DNA from: Guillardia theta CCMP2712
Lineage: Eukaryota; Cryptophyceae; Pyrenomonadales; Geminigeraceae
Reading direction: 5' to 3'
Assembly (NCBI RefSeq): GCF_000315625.1
Contig: NW_005434432.1
Location: 11,126-46,248 of the forward strand
DNA: 35,123 nt
Of this stretch, positions 1 through 8,892 are shown piece by piece. Position numbers and translations under genes: made by a program. Below the pieces are notes generated by a model, which did no database searches, had not been told where the DNA came from, and saw nothing but the letters and a program-made list of their open reading frames with translations. Position 1 is the stretch's first letter; each line of letters opens with the position of its first letter.

Positions 1-490
1 CACACAAAACACAAGCCCGAAAAGAACCAGCACTGCTGGCACCCAGACGCGGCAGCGCCAGCCACTCGACGTGTTTCCCACATCGGAGTCGGAGACCTCC
101 GGCGAAGACTCCCCCTCGGGCGACTCGACAAAGTCCGAGGAGGAGCTGTCCTCTGGCTCGAGAAGTGCTTGCGCCCGCAAGGGCGTCATGCGCCTGGCAC
201 CAGACAAGAGCGCCTCCAGCGTCAGCTGCATAGTGAGGCGCTGATAGGTGGCGGCGCGTTTGCGAGCCAGGACCTCAGCAGCAGGGCCGTCATCAGGCAC
301 GAAGTGCCGACCAAACGCCGCATCCTCAAGAGGCATCGAGCGCTGAGCAATGATGTCCGCGAGATACCAGATGAAGCGGAGGGTGTCAGGATGCAGGGTA
401 CCGTCCGTCGAGATGGCAAGAGGGATGAACGCTCGAGGAGGAGTAGTCATGGCATATGCACCCACTTGGTCAGGTCGGCAGAGCTACCAA
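1..490 (-). mobile_element. LINE fragment: 3'UTR piece joined to C-terminal ORF, minus orientation
   Basis: Bases 1-63 match, in reverse, the middle of the family 3'UTR seen complete at 973-1221. At about 64 the sequence jumps into the end of the element's reading frame (acidic Ser/Glu linker, then the end of the endonuclease domain), read on the minus strand to about 490. Compared with the copy at 1620-2110, part of the 3'UTR and frame end are missing at 63/64, and a second deletion at about 460 removes roughly 24 codons. At about 491-494 orientation flips: 494-538 is element sequence in plus orientation. It is a dead, internally deleted and partly inverted copy. Confidence 0.85.
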
Positions 491-539
491 TGGAAAATGA
501 GCGTGACCTGAGCCACTCTCCGATGCGAGTCTCGAAAGG

Positions 540-843
540 GGGCGCGGCAGCCTTCACCGCCCCAAGGACAGCAGCAGCAGCTGCAGCAGAAGCAGCAGCA
601 GCAGCAGCAGCAGCAACTTCGGCGGTCACCTCGGCACCTGCAGCCCTCGTCCCACAGCAGCAGCTGCAGGAGTCGGAGCAGCTGCAACCGCCCCAGCAGC
701 CCTCGCGAGGGCGGCGGCAACGGCAGAAACAGCAACGGCGGCGGCAGCCACATCCGCAGCCGCCGCAGCCGCAGCCGCAGCCGCAACACCACCGCCACCA
801 GCAGCACCCGCAGCAGCAGCAGCCGCAGCCGCAGCACCCGCGT

Positions 844-892
<49 letters not shown>

Positions 893-966
893 GCCAGCGT
901 CAGCAGCAGCGTCCGCGTCAGCAGCAACACCAGCAACCACCACAGCAGCGACCACAACCTGCTTGA
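540..966 (+). repeat. CAG/GCN-rich low-complexity tract
   Basis: The tract is built from impure CAG, CCG and GCA triplets, with the purest CAG run at about 847-890. It would read as poly-Gln in one frame and poly-Ala in another, so neither translation is trusted. It lies exactly between an inverted LINE fragment ending near 538 and the 3' terminus of the next LINE copy at 973. It may be an old host repeat that served as insertion target, or repeat expansion at a junction. Confidence 0.8.
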
Positions 967-972
967 GCATAT

Positions 973-1221
973 AGGATTTACTGGCAGAAGATAAAAAGTG
1001 CCTCAAGCAAAACAAAGCAGGAACAAGCTGAACCGGCAGGTACACAGTCCACAGCGAGAAGCTGCACAATCACACACAAAACACAAGCCCGAAAACAACC
1101 AGCACTGCTGGCACCCAGACGCGGCAGCGCCAGCCCAAGCGCGAAGCCGCGCAGACAAGCAGCCTAAGGGTCAAGCAATCAAGCAACAAGCAGCAGGAGC
1201 ATGCAGGAGGAATAAAATCCC
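973..1221 (-). mobile_element. Complete LINE 3'UTR with terminal module
   Basis: This is the reference copy of the ~245-bp 3'UTR, in minus orientation. The outer 3' terminus at 973-1005 starts GGATTTACTGGCAGAAG and continues to about CCTCAAGC; the inner edge at 1221 abuts the reading-frame stop. Nearly the same sequence lies in plus orientation at 5029-5275 and 7633-7884. In the 7633 copy the frame's TAA stop is the first triplet of this block, which identifies it as a 3'UTR and not a separate transposon. It carries a small palindrome around CAGCACTGCTGG. Confidence 0.85.
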
Positions 1222-3203
1222 TTACACGCGATACCCGGAGGCAGCCGACTGACCACTGTCAGTCGAGACGTCCGCTGCCGCCACAAAGCGGGCGGCCGCG
1301 GACGGAGAAAGGGCAGCCGCCGACAAGGAGCCGGCGTTGCCCGGGGGTCCGCCTGGGGCAGCGGACGGAGGGAGGCTGGACACATGAACACGGTACCGCT
1401 CGAGGTAGTCCTCCTCGCTAGCCTCCGAGTCAGCGGTAGCCGAGTCAGTGGTAGCCGCCCGTGACGGCGGCGACGCCGCAGCAATGCCCAAGGATCGGCG
1501 TGACCCGACCGATGCCGGGGAGGAAGCAGGCGAGCTCGGACCAGCAGCAAGCACCCCAGTGGTGTCGAGCTCTCCGGAGGCACCCGACGTCACAGTGAGG
1601 GACGGAGACGCCTCGCCAGCTCCGCGCCGATCGTCGGGGCCACTCGAAGGGTTTCCCCCATCGGAGTCGGAGACCTCCGGCGAAGACTCCCCCTCGGGCG
1701 ACTCGACAAAGTCCGAGGAGGAGCTGTCCTCTGGCTCGAGAAGTGCTTGCGCCCGCAAGGGCGTCATGCGCCTCGCACCAGACAAGAGCGCCTCCAGCGT
1801 CAGCTGCATGGTGAGGCGCTGATAGGTGGCGGCGCGTTTGCGAGCCAAGACCTCAGCAGCAGGTCCGTCATCAGGCACGAAGTGCCGACCAAACGCCGCA
1901 TCCTCAAGAGGCATCGAGCGCTGAGCAATGATGTCCGCCAAATACCAGATGAAGCGGAGGGTGTCAGGATGCAGGGTACCGTCCGTCGAGATGGCAAGAG
2001 GGATGAACGCTCGAGGAGGAGTAGTCATGGCATATGCAGCGCGATGTTTGCGAATCTTCTCAGACGCTGCAACATGGAGGGCGTCGAGGTTGACCTCCCC
2101 CCACTTGGTCAGGTCGGCAGAGCTACCAATGTAAGGGTGGACCAACGTCACGTCCGCCATCAAGCCCTCGTACTGCTCGGACCCTCGATCGCGGATTCCA
2201 GGGATGTGGATATCGCCCTTCATCTTGCGGCCATGAGGATGGGAGGGTACCTGCCGTCGAGAACGAGGATCCCCCACTGTATCGATGACGCTCTGAAGAC
2301 CAGCTTCGTTCAGCATCGACCGAATCGTACGAGTAAGGTTGTCATGCGCCGTGGGAAGCTTGGAGGATCGGCGTTTGCAGGTCTGGAGATGATGTGCAGC
2401 AACGGAGGGATCGAGCTCGCGCTGACATCCATCACATTTCGTCGGACACTGGCAGATCGGCATGCCATGGAGATAGCAGTCGAGCATCTGAGCATAGCGG
2501 TGCGGGAAGGCCTTGAGGGGGTAGTAGCTCGAGACTCGCATCGGAGAGTGGCTCAGGTCTCGCTCAGGAAAATGAGCGAAGATGGTAGACTGCAAGACCC
2601 TATCCTGCGACTTGAGCGAGTGTGTCCTGCGGCTGTGCAAGGTGAGGATATCACGCTGCTGATCGGTCAGCGCAGCGCGAGCATGCACATGTATATAGGA
2701 TTTACTGGCAGAAGATAAAAAGTGCCTCAAGCAAAACAAAGCAGGAACAAGCTGAACCGGCAGGTACACAGTCCACAGCGAGAAGCTGCACAATGTCGAG
2801 GGAAGACGCGCATTACAAGAGGAGTCACATTTCGCTGCGCAGGGGGAGGAATGAAGTGCTCATGAGACGAGTCGACGAGAGCGCGCAAACCAGGGATGTG
2901 TACCACAGATGCCGGGGGGCGTCCTGCGTCATCAGGCACAGCAGCCGGGGCAGGTGGGATCGCCGCGCCATCTGCAGCCGGTGCAGGAGCCTTGACACGA
3001 CGGTAGAGGATCGCTCCAGCATTATGAACGAAGTCGTGCGCCTCAACGAAGAAGGTCGCCAGAGGATGCTTCTGGGCACGGAGAGATCTCGAGCAGTGAA
3101 CGTCCAGGCTATGAGGAGAGGGCAACATCCGGGACATCGGCTGGTCAGAGTACCAAGCGAGGAAGCGAGCGATAGCCGTATAGTAAACAGCGGGGTGTAG
3201 ACC
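1222..3203 (-). pseudogene. LINE polyprotein C-terminal half with restriction-like endonuclease
   Basis: The minus-strand frame runs from about 3203 (sequence downstream of the RT domain) to a stop at 1222, interrupted only by a nested insertion at 2694-2792. In order it encodes a Pro/Ala-rich segment, a Cys/His cluster (ICQCPTKCDGC followed by HH and C), and a block with KGDI, ADVTLVHP, EKIRKHRAAYA and FIPLAISTDG. The spacing of Asp, Asp and Lys is what is expected of the C-terminal PD-(D/E)XK-like endonuclease of R2/CRE-type LINEs. The frame ends in an acidic Ser-rich tail reading DSGQSAASGYRV. It lacks the RT domain, so it is 5'-truncated. Family type is inferred from motifs only. Confidence 0.75.
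2694..2792 (-). mobile_element. Nested 99-bp LINE 3'UTR insertion
   Basis: The distal ~95 bp of the 3'UTR, including the terminal module at 2698-2731, interrupts the reading frame of the surrounding minus-strand copy. In the equivalent uninterrupted sequence at 9490-9510 the flanks (GCGAGCATGCACATG and the CTTCCC side) are contiguous apart from a few bases. A severely 5'-truncated insertion explains this best. The target duplication is at most 2-3 bp, so that part is weak. Confidence 0.75.
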
Positions 3204-3250
3204 CTTGAGGCACTTTTTATCTTCTGCCAGTAAATCCTATATCTATCTAC
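3204..3250 (+). mobile_element. Isolated LINE 3'-terminal module at an inversion point
   Basis: Only the last ~36 nt of the element (ending CCAGTAAATCCTAT) plus a short ATCTATCTAC tail are present, in plus orientation. To the left is a minus-oriented copy; to the right is a plus-oriented RT frame. The module therefore marks an orientation switch. With the opposite terminus at 973 it makes 973-3240 a unit with outward-facing 3' termini at both ends. Confidence 0.8.
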
Positions 3251-5028
3251 AACCGCGCGGGCCGAGGGAGCAGCGGCAGTCCGGCCAATCGTCTCAGGAG
3301 TCTGAGCCTGCTCCTCCGCCGCGACCTACGCTGTCCCTCACCTCTGCGAGCGAGCGCCAAAGACAGTTGGCGATTCATCAGTTCACTGCGGGTGACCTTC
3401 ATCGGGCGGTACGGACACTACTGAGCTCCGGCATCTACAGGGCTGAATCTTTCGCTGATCTTCTTGCTGAAGCACAAGAGAAGTTCCCTGATGGTGCGTC
3501 GCCTGCCTTTGGAAGTGCTTCCGCGGATCATCTCACCCAGCAAGCGCTTGCAGTACTGCAGGTGGATTTGACTGACATCCTCGACACCACTAGCCTGATC
3601 CAGGCAATCAAGCGCTACAGCTCCTTTGCGGGGACCGATGACCAAGGGTGGAGGATTCGGCAACACCTGTCACCCCTTTCTAGTCATCCTGCAGCTTTGA
3701 AGCTCTACTGCAAACATATCCTCCAAGGGGTCCTTCTTGGCCGGATGCCGGATCTTCTTATTCCTGCCCTGTCAGCCATTCGTCGAGGAGGCAGATTTAT
3801 TCCCCTCTCCAAGGGAGCTGATAAACCTGGTCTCCGGCCAATTGTCATCGGTTCTGCACACCGTCGACTCGCGACGAAGCTTGCTTTGGCAGCGATTCGC
3901 TCATTTCTTGACCAGCACTTCCTCTCGTCTCACCCTCGAGCGATTCAGTTCGGACTCGATCGAGACGGCTGTCTGAAGTTCTCGCAAACCGCGCCAGCGC
4001 TCCTGCCCCTTCACGCTCGCGGTGATGATGAGGATGTTGCCAACCCCACAGTGCTGGTGAGTTTGGATGCAAAGAACGCCTTCAACTCCCTCGACCGCCA
4101 GGCTCTCTTCGATGCAATCGAGGGACGTGCGAGTCGCGACTACTTTGATGGGAGCATCACTGAAGGCGCAAGCTTGCCCTCTTGCGAGCATCTCCGTTTG
4201 TTCGCCTCCTACCTCTCCAGCTACTATGGAGACTCTGCTGACCTTCGACTCTTTCACAAAAGTCAGTCAGCCTCCGTTCAGTGTACCTCGGGCGTCTGTC
4301 AGGGCGATGTCCCCTCCAGCGTATTTTTCTGCCACAGTATCCACCCCCTGCTCCTCCATATCGCAGAGCTTTTTCCCTCTGTTCGAGTCTTGGCCTATGC
4401 TGACAACGTCGTGCTTGTCGGTCCACTCGAGGATGCCGTTGCAGCTACGTCCGCTATGAAGAAGTACATGTTAGCTGATCTGAAGCTAGAGATTCAACCT
4501 CGCGAGTCGAAAGTTTACATCCCCTCCTGGCATCAACACCCTGATCTCTCGCAGCTGAAGAAGAGCCTTAAGCGCCGTCTCAAGACTCAACTTCTTCACT
4601 TCGAGGTCGTCACTGGCGGGATTACACTTGGCGGCCTGCCTATCGGCACGGATGGATTTCATGCTAGTCAGCTCCGAGCGAAGGTTTCTACCCTCAACGA
4701 AGAGCTCTCGAAGCTCGGGCTCGTCCAGCATGGCTTCATGTTCAAGACGCTGGTGAGCTCCAGAAGCTTGACCTCTCTGTCCACCTGGCGCTTGAGAAAT
4801 ACCACCGCTGGCCTTCCTCGCAGTACCTCGCCGCGCATCCCGACCTGCTAGAGTTTGCGAGGTTCAAGCGGGAGCTTCCGCATAGTCGGGGAGGGGACGA
4901 GTTCACGCCCTCTGAGGGTCTACACCCCGCTGTTTACTATACGGCTATCGCTCGCTTCCTCGCTTGGTACTCTGACCAGCCCATGTCCCGGACGCTGACC
5001 TCTCCTCATAGCCTGGACGTTAGGGATT
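3251..5028 (+). pseudogene. LINE reverse transcriptase region, frameshifted
   Basis: A plus-strand frame encodes a non-LTR reverse transcriptase: a LKPI-like region with LRPIVIGSAHRRLATK, motif A VSLDAKNAFNSLD (about 4053-4092), motif B-like SGVCQGDVPSSVFF and motif C LAYADNVVLVG (YADN at 4396-4407). The usual second catalytic Asp of motif C is Asn. Near 4760 the frame shifts by one base; the expected downstream residues continue in another frame to about 5028, where the copy jumps into a 3'UTR block. The start is missing, because the left edge joins a terminal module. Motif order is direct evidence for RT; loss of activity is inferred from YADN and the frameshift. Confidence 0.9.
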
Positions 5029-5275
5029 TTATTCCTCCTGCATGCTCCTGCTGCTTGTTGCTTGATTGCTTTGCCCTTAGGCTGCTTGTCTGCGCGGCTT
5101 CGCGCTTGGGCTGGCGCTGCCGCGTCTGGGTGCCAGCAGTGCTGGTTCTTTTCGGGCTTGTGTTTTGTGTGTGATTGTGCAGCTTCTCGCTGTGGACTGT
5201 GTGCCTGCCGGTTCAGCTTGTTCCTGCTTTGTTATGCTTGAGGCACTTTTTACCTTCTGCCAGTAAATCCTATAC
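5029..5275 (+). mobile_element. Complete LINE 3'UTR inserted in a LINE ORF
   Basis: This is a full-length 3'UTR block in plus orientation, from AGGGATTTTATTCC to the terminal CCAGTAAATCCTAT. It interrupts the polyprotein frame between a PHSLDV-coding segment and a segment beginning ACTTCGTTCATAATG. Comparison with the contiguous version at 9180-9280 shows that about 63 bp of target were lost at the insertion point, so this event is insertion plus deletion. Confidence 0.8.
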
Positions 5276-5359
5276 TTCGTTCATAATGCTGGAGCGATTG
5301 CGATCCTCTACCGTCGTGTGAGGGCTCCTGCACCGGCTGCAGATGGCGCGGCGATCCGG

Positions 5360-5380
5360 AGGACTTAGGATTTACTGGCA
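5360..5380 (-). mobile_element. Micro-insert carrying only the outermost 14 nt of the LINE terminus
   Basis: AGGATTTACTGGCA occurs here in minus orientation inside otherwise continuous plus-strand ORF. The intact version (around 9328-9340) runs directly from GCGGCGATCC to ACCTGCCCCGG with one extra C, so about 20 bp were added. No clear target duplication is seen. Confidence 0.6.
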
Positions 5381-5470
5381 CCTGCCCCGGCTGCTGTGCC
5401 TGATGACGCAGGACGCCCCCCGGCATCTGTGGTACACATCCCTGGTTTGCGCGCTCTCGTCGACTCGTCT

Positions 5471-5562
5471 CGCTGTGGACTGTGTGCCTGCCGGTTCAGC
5501 TTGTTCCTGCTTTGTTTTGCTTGAGGCACTTTTTACCTTCTGCCAGTAAATCCTATATCTAC
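5471..5562 (+). mobile_element. ~90-bp 5'-truncated LINE 3'UTR insertion with target duplication
   Basis: The last ~86 bp of the 3'UTR plus an ATCTAC tail interrupts the ORF. CTCGTCT is present on both sides (5464-5470 and 5563-5569) and once in the uninterrupted copy near 9419-9425. A duplicated target plus a fixed 3' end and variable 5' end is the hallmark of target-primed reverse transcription with 5' truncation. Confidence 0.85.
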
Positions 5563-5715
5563 CTCGTCTCATGAGCACTTCATTCCTCCCCCTGCGCAGC
5601 AAAATGTGACTCCTCTTGTCATGCGCGTCTTCCCTCGCCATGTGCATGCTCGCGCTGCGCTGACCGATCAGCAGCGTGATATCCTCACCTTGCACAGCCG
5701 CAGGACACACTCGCT

Positions 5716-5758
5716 TTGCTTGAGGCACTTTTTACCTTCTGCCAGTAAATCCTATAAC
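5716..5758 (+). mobile_element. 43-bp LINE 3'-end insertion with target duplication
   Basis: Only about 40 nt of the element's 3' end is inserted. CTCGCT flanks it at 5710-5715 and 5759-5764, and occurs once in the equivalent uninterrupted sequence (2610-2625, reverse). It is among the smallest inserts here that still show a clear duplication. Confidence 0.85.
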
Positions 5759-6714
5759 CTCGCTCAAGTCGCAGGATAGGGTCTTGCAGTCTACCATCTT
5801 CGCTCATTTTCCTGAGCGTGACCTGAGCCACTCTCCGATGCGAGTCTCGAGCTACTACCCCCTCAAGGCCTATGCTCAGATGCTCGACTGCTATCTCCAT
5901 GGCATGCCGATCTGCCAGTGTCCGACGGAATGTGATGGATGTCAGCGCGAGCTCGATCCCTCCGTTGCTGCACATCATCTCCAGACCTGCAAACGCCGAT
6001 CCTCCAAGCTTCCCACGGCGCATGACAACCTTACTCGTACGATTCGGTCGATGCTGAACGAAGCTGGTCTTCAGAGCGTCATCGATACAGTGGGGGATCC
6101 TCGTTCTCGACGGCAGGTACCCTCCCATCCTCATGGCCGCAAGATGAAGGGCGATATCCACATCCCTGGAATCCGCGATCGAGGGTCTGAGCGGTACGAG
6201 GGCTTGATGGCGGACGTGACGTTGGTCCACCCTTACATTGGTAGCTCTGCCGACCTGACCAAGTGGGGAGAAGTCAACCTCGACGCCCTCCATGTTGCAG
6301 CGTCTGAGAAGATTCGCAAACATCGCGCTGCATATGCTATGACTACTCCTCCTCGAGCGTTCATCCCTCTTGCCATCTCGACGGACGGTACCCTGCATCC
6401 TGACACCCTCCGCTTCATCTGGTATCTCGCGGACATCATTGCTCAGCGCTCGATGCCTCTTGAGGATGCGGCGTTTGGTCGGCACTTCGTGCCTGATGAC
6501 GGCCCTGCTGCTGAGGTCCTGGCTCGCAAACGCGCCGCCACCTATCAGCGCCTCACTATGCAGCTGACGCTGGAGGCGCTCTTGTCTGGTGCCAGGCGCA
6601 TGACGCCCTTGCGGGCGCAAGCACTTCTCGAGCCAGAGGACAGCTCCTCCTCGGACTTTGTCGAGTCGCCCGAGGGGGAGTCTTCACCGGAGGTCTGCGA
6701 CTCCGATGGGGGAA

Positions 6715-6943
6715 GGCGACCGATGCCGGGGAGGAAGCAGGCGAGCTCGGACCAGCAGCAAGCACCCCAGTGGTGTCGAGCTCTCCGGAGGCCGGGCACC
6801 CGACGTCACAGTGAGGGACGGAGACGCCTCGCCAGCTCCGCGCCGATCGTCGGCGCCACTCTGGATGTTTCCCCCATCGGAGTCGGAGACCTCCGGCGAA
6901 GACTCCTTCTCGGGCGACTCGATAAAGTCCGAGGAGGAGCTAT
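6715..6943 (-). mobile_element. LINE ORF tail fragment, minus orientation
   Basis: Sequence matching 1503-1725 (acidic Ser-rich tail of the polyprotein) in minus orientation, joined at 6714 to the same tail region in plus orientation. The two arms therefore make a head-to-head inversion within the disordered tail. It ends at a palindromic 3'UTR unit. Confidence 0.75.
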
Positions 6944-6947
6944 AGAC

Positions 6948-7139
6948 GGATTTACTGGCAGAAGGTAAAAAGTGCCTCGGGTGCCAGCAGTGCTGGTTCT
7001 TTTCGGGCTTGTGTTTTGTGTGTGATTGTGCAGCTTCTCGCTGTGCGCTGTGTGCCTGGAGGTTTAGCTTGTTCCTGCTTTGTTTTGCTTGAGGCTTTGT
7101 TTTGCGTGAGGCACTTTTTACCTTCTGCCAGTAAATCCA
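6948..7139. mobile_element. Palindromic LINE-end unit with a 3' terminus at each end
   Basis: The left edge is the 3'-terminal module in minus orientation (6948-6979); the right edge is the same module in plus orientation (7108-7139). The outer ~31 nt are exact inverted repeats beginning GGATTTACTGGCAGAAG. Between them is a plus-oriented partial 3'UTR (GGGTGCCAGCAG to about 7106) with an internal duplication around 7081-7104. It resembles a MITE in outline, but all of its sequence comes from the LINE 3'UTR. Confidence 0.8.
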
Positions 7140-7144
7140 TTGTT

Positions 7145-7537
7145 TCCTCAAGCAACGGAGGGCGTCATGCCGCAAGGGCGTCATGCGCCTGGCACCAGAC
7201 AAGAGCGCCTCCAGCGTCAGCTGCATAGTGAGGCGCTGATAGGTGGCGGCGCGTTTGCGAGCCAGGACCTCAGCAGCAGGGCTGTCATCAGGCACGAAGT
7301 GCCGACCAAACGCCGCATCCTCAAGAGGCATCGAGCGCTGAGCAATGATGTCCGCCAGATACCAGATGAAGCGGAGGGTGTCAGGATGCAGGGTACCGTC
7401 CAAGAGGGATGAACGCTCGAGGAGGGAACCATGTCGGATTTACTGGCAGAAGGAGGAGTAGTCATGGCATATGCAGCGCGATGTTTGCGAATCTTCTCAG
7501 ACGCTGCAACATGGAGGGCGTCGAGGTTGAACTCCCC
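7145..7537 (-). mobile_element. LINE endonuclease-region fragment, minus, with a micro-insert
   Basis: It matches 1755-2090 in minus orientation. At about 7425-7452 a ~27-bp insert carries the outermost terminus of the element (GGATTTACTGGCAGAA at 7437-7452), and a short stretch present in other copies (GTCGAGATGGC region) is missing nearby. The fragment is interrupted at 7537 by the next nested insertion. Confidence 0.75.
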
Positions 7538-7884
7538 TGCTGCCCTTTCTCCGTCCACGACCGCCCGCTTTGTGGCGGCAGCGGACGTCTCGACTGACAG
7601 TGGTCAGTCGGCTGCCTCCGGGTATCGCGTCTAAGGGATTTTATCCTCCTGCATGCTCCTGCTGCTTGTTGCTTGATTGCCTGACCCTTAGGCTGCTTGT
7701 CTGCGCGGCTTCGCGCTTGGGCTGGCGGTGCCGCGTCTGGTTGCCAGCAGTGCTGGTTCTTTTCGGGCTTGTGTTTTGTGTGTGATTGTGCAGCTTCTCG
7801 CTGTTCGCTGTGTGCCCGGAGGTTTAGCTTGTTCCTGCTTTGTTATGCTTGAGGCACTTTTTACCTTCTGCCAGTAAATCCTAT
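7538..7884 (+). mobile_element. 5'-truncated LINE insertion: ORF end plus full 3'UTR, with target duplication
   Basis: This plus-oriented copy begins inside the last ~30 codons of the polyprotein, reaches the frame's TAA stop at about 7632-7634 and continues through the complete 3'UTR to the terminal module at 7848-7884. TCCCC flanks it at 7533-7537 and 7885-7889, and the host sequence on both sides is contiguous in the copy at 2080-2115. It is the clearest evidence for the exact order ORF end, stop, 3'UTR, terminus. Confidence 0.85.
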
Positions 7885-7888
7885 TCCC

Positions 7889-8415
7889 CACTTGGTCAGG
7901 TCGGCAGAGCTACCAACGTAAGGGTGGACCAAAGTTGTCACGTCCGCCATCAAGCCCTCGTACTGCTCGGACCCTCGATCGCGGATTCCAGGGATGTGGA
8001 TATCGCCCTTCATCTTGCGGCCATGAGGATGGGAGGGTACCTGCCGTCGAGAACGAGGATCCCCGACTGTATCGATGACGCTCTGAAGACCAGCTTCGTT
8101 CAGCATCGACCGAATCGTACGAGTAAGGGTTGTCATGCGCCGTGGGAAGCTTGGAGGATCGGCGTTTGCAGGTCTGGAGATGATGTGCAGCAACGGAGGG
8201 ATCGAGCTCGCGCTGACATCCATCACATTCCGTCGGACAATGGCAGATAGGCATGCCGCAGTGCCATGGAGATAGCAGCCGAGCATCTGAGCATAGCGGT
8301 GCGGGAAGGCCTTGAGGGGGTAGTAGCTCGAGACTCGCATCGGAGAGTGGCTCAGGTCTCGCTCAGGAAAATGAGGAAAGATGGTAGACTGCAAGACCCT
8401 ATCCTGCGACTTGAG
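7889..8415 (-). mobile_element. LINE Cys/His plus endonuclease fragment, minus orientation
   Basis: It continues the minus-oriented copy interrupted at 7537 and matches about 2100-2620 with small indels. A few bases were gained around 7935 and 8258, breaking the frame. It ends near 8415, where the next rearranged 3'UTR unit begins after about 35 bp of unmatched sequence. Pseudogenic. Confidence 0.75.
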
Positions 8416-8450
8416 CCACTGGCAGAGTTGGGTACGGGAAGCTGAGGGAA

Positions 8451-8695
8451 CGGATTTACTGGCAGAAGGTAAAAAGTGCCTCGAAGCAGTAAGGCGGGAA
8501 GGTGCTCAAAGAGCAGAACAAGGGTCTGATAGCTGGACGAGGAAGGATCATCTGCGCGGCTTCGAGCTTGGGCTGGCGAAGCCGGGTCTGCTGACGGTTG
8601 CCAGCAGTGCTGGTTCTTTTCGGGCTTGTGTGTGTTTGTGCAGCTTCTCGCTGGTCGCTGTGTGCAAGCAGGTTTAGCTTGTTCCCAGAGGGTTA
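8451..8695. mobile_element. Rearranged LINE 3'UTR unit
   Basis: The left edge is a minus-oriented terminal module (8452-8482). It is followed by ~70 bp not matched elsewhere, then a plus-oriented partial 3'UTR (about 8550-8683) that stops before its own terminus and abuts the next minus-oriented module at 8697. Two outward LINE ends are thus joined through truncated 3'UTR sequence. Confidence 0.65.
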
Positions 8696-8892
8696 AGGAT
8701 TTACTGGCAGAAGGTAAAAAGTGCCTCAAGCAAAACAATGCAGGAACAAGCTAAACCTCCTGGCACACAGCGCACAGCGAGAAGCTGCACAAACACACAC
8801 AAAACACAAGCCCGAAAAGAACCAGCACTGCTGGCAACCGTCAGCAGACCCGGCACCGCCAGCCCAAGCGCGAAGCCGCACAGACAAGCTGC
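8696..8892 (-). mobile_element. LINE 3'UTR, minus orientation, joined to a permuted ORF
   Basis: The terminal module (8697-8730) is followed inward by ~165 bp of 3'UTR in minus orientation. At about 8892 it joins plus-oriented endonuclease-region sequence instead of the frame end expected from 973-1222. Confidence 0.75.

Larger units (their letters stand above)
5276..6714 (+). pseudogene. LINE polyprotein C-terminal half, plus copy, broken by three small inserts
   Basis: This plus-strand copy covers the same region as 1222-3203: Pro/Ala segment, Cys/His cluster (about 5908-5940), KGDI (about 6147), ADVTLVHP (about 6211-6234), EKIRKHRAAYA (about 6307-6339) and the acidic Ser/Glu tail (about 6620-6714). 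It is interrupted at 5365-5380, 5471-5562 and 5716-5758 by pieces of the element's own 3' end. At about 6714 it switches to minus-oriented sequence. The longest open part starts near 5784. With 973-3203 it forms a long inverted repeat. It cannot be translated as it stands. Confidence 0.8.

Noticed and set aside
973-1221. Independent ~245-bp MITE with weak terminal inverted repeats
   Set aside because: The ends look loosely inverted (GGATTTA against GGATTTTA), but one border coincides with the LINE stop codon in separate copies, so the block is the LINE 3'UTR.
1747-2718. Plus-strand ~320-residue frame beginning MRPQGRHAP, also seen at 169, 5685 and 7140
   Set aside because: It is antisense to the LINE polyprotein, which shows recognisable endonuclease and Cys/His motifs; the antisense recurs only because the element recurs.
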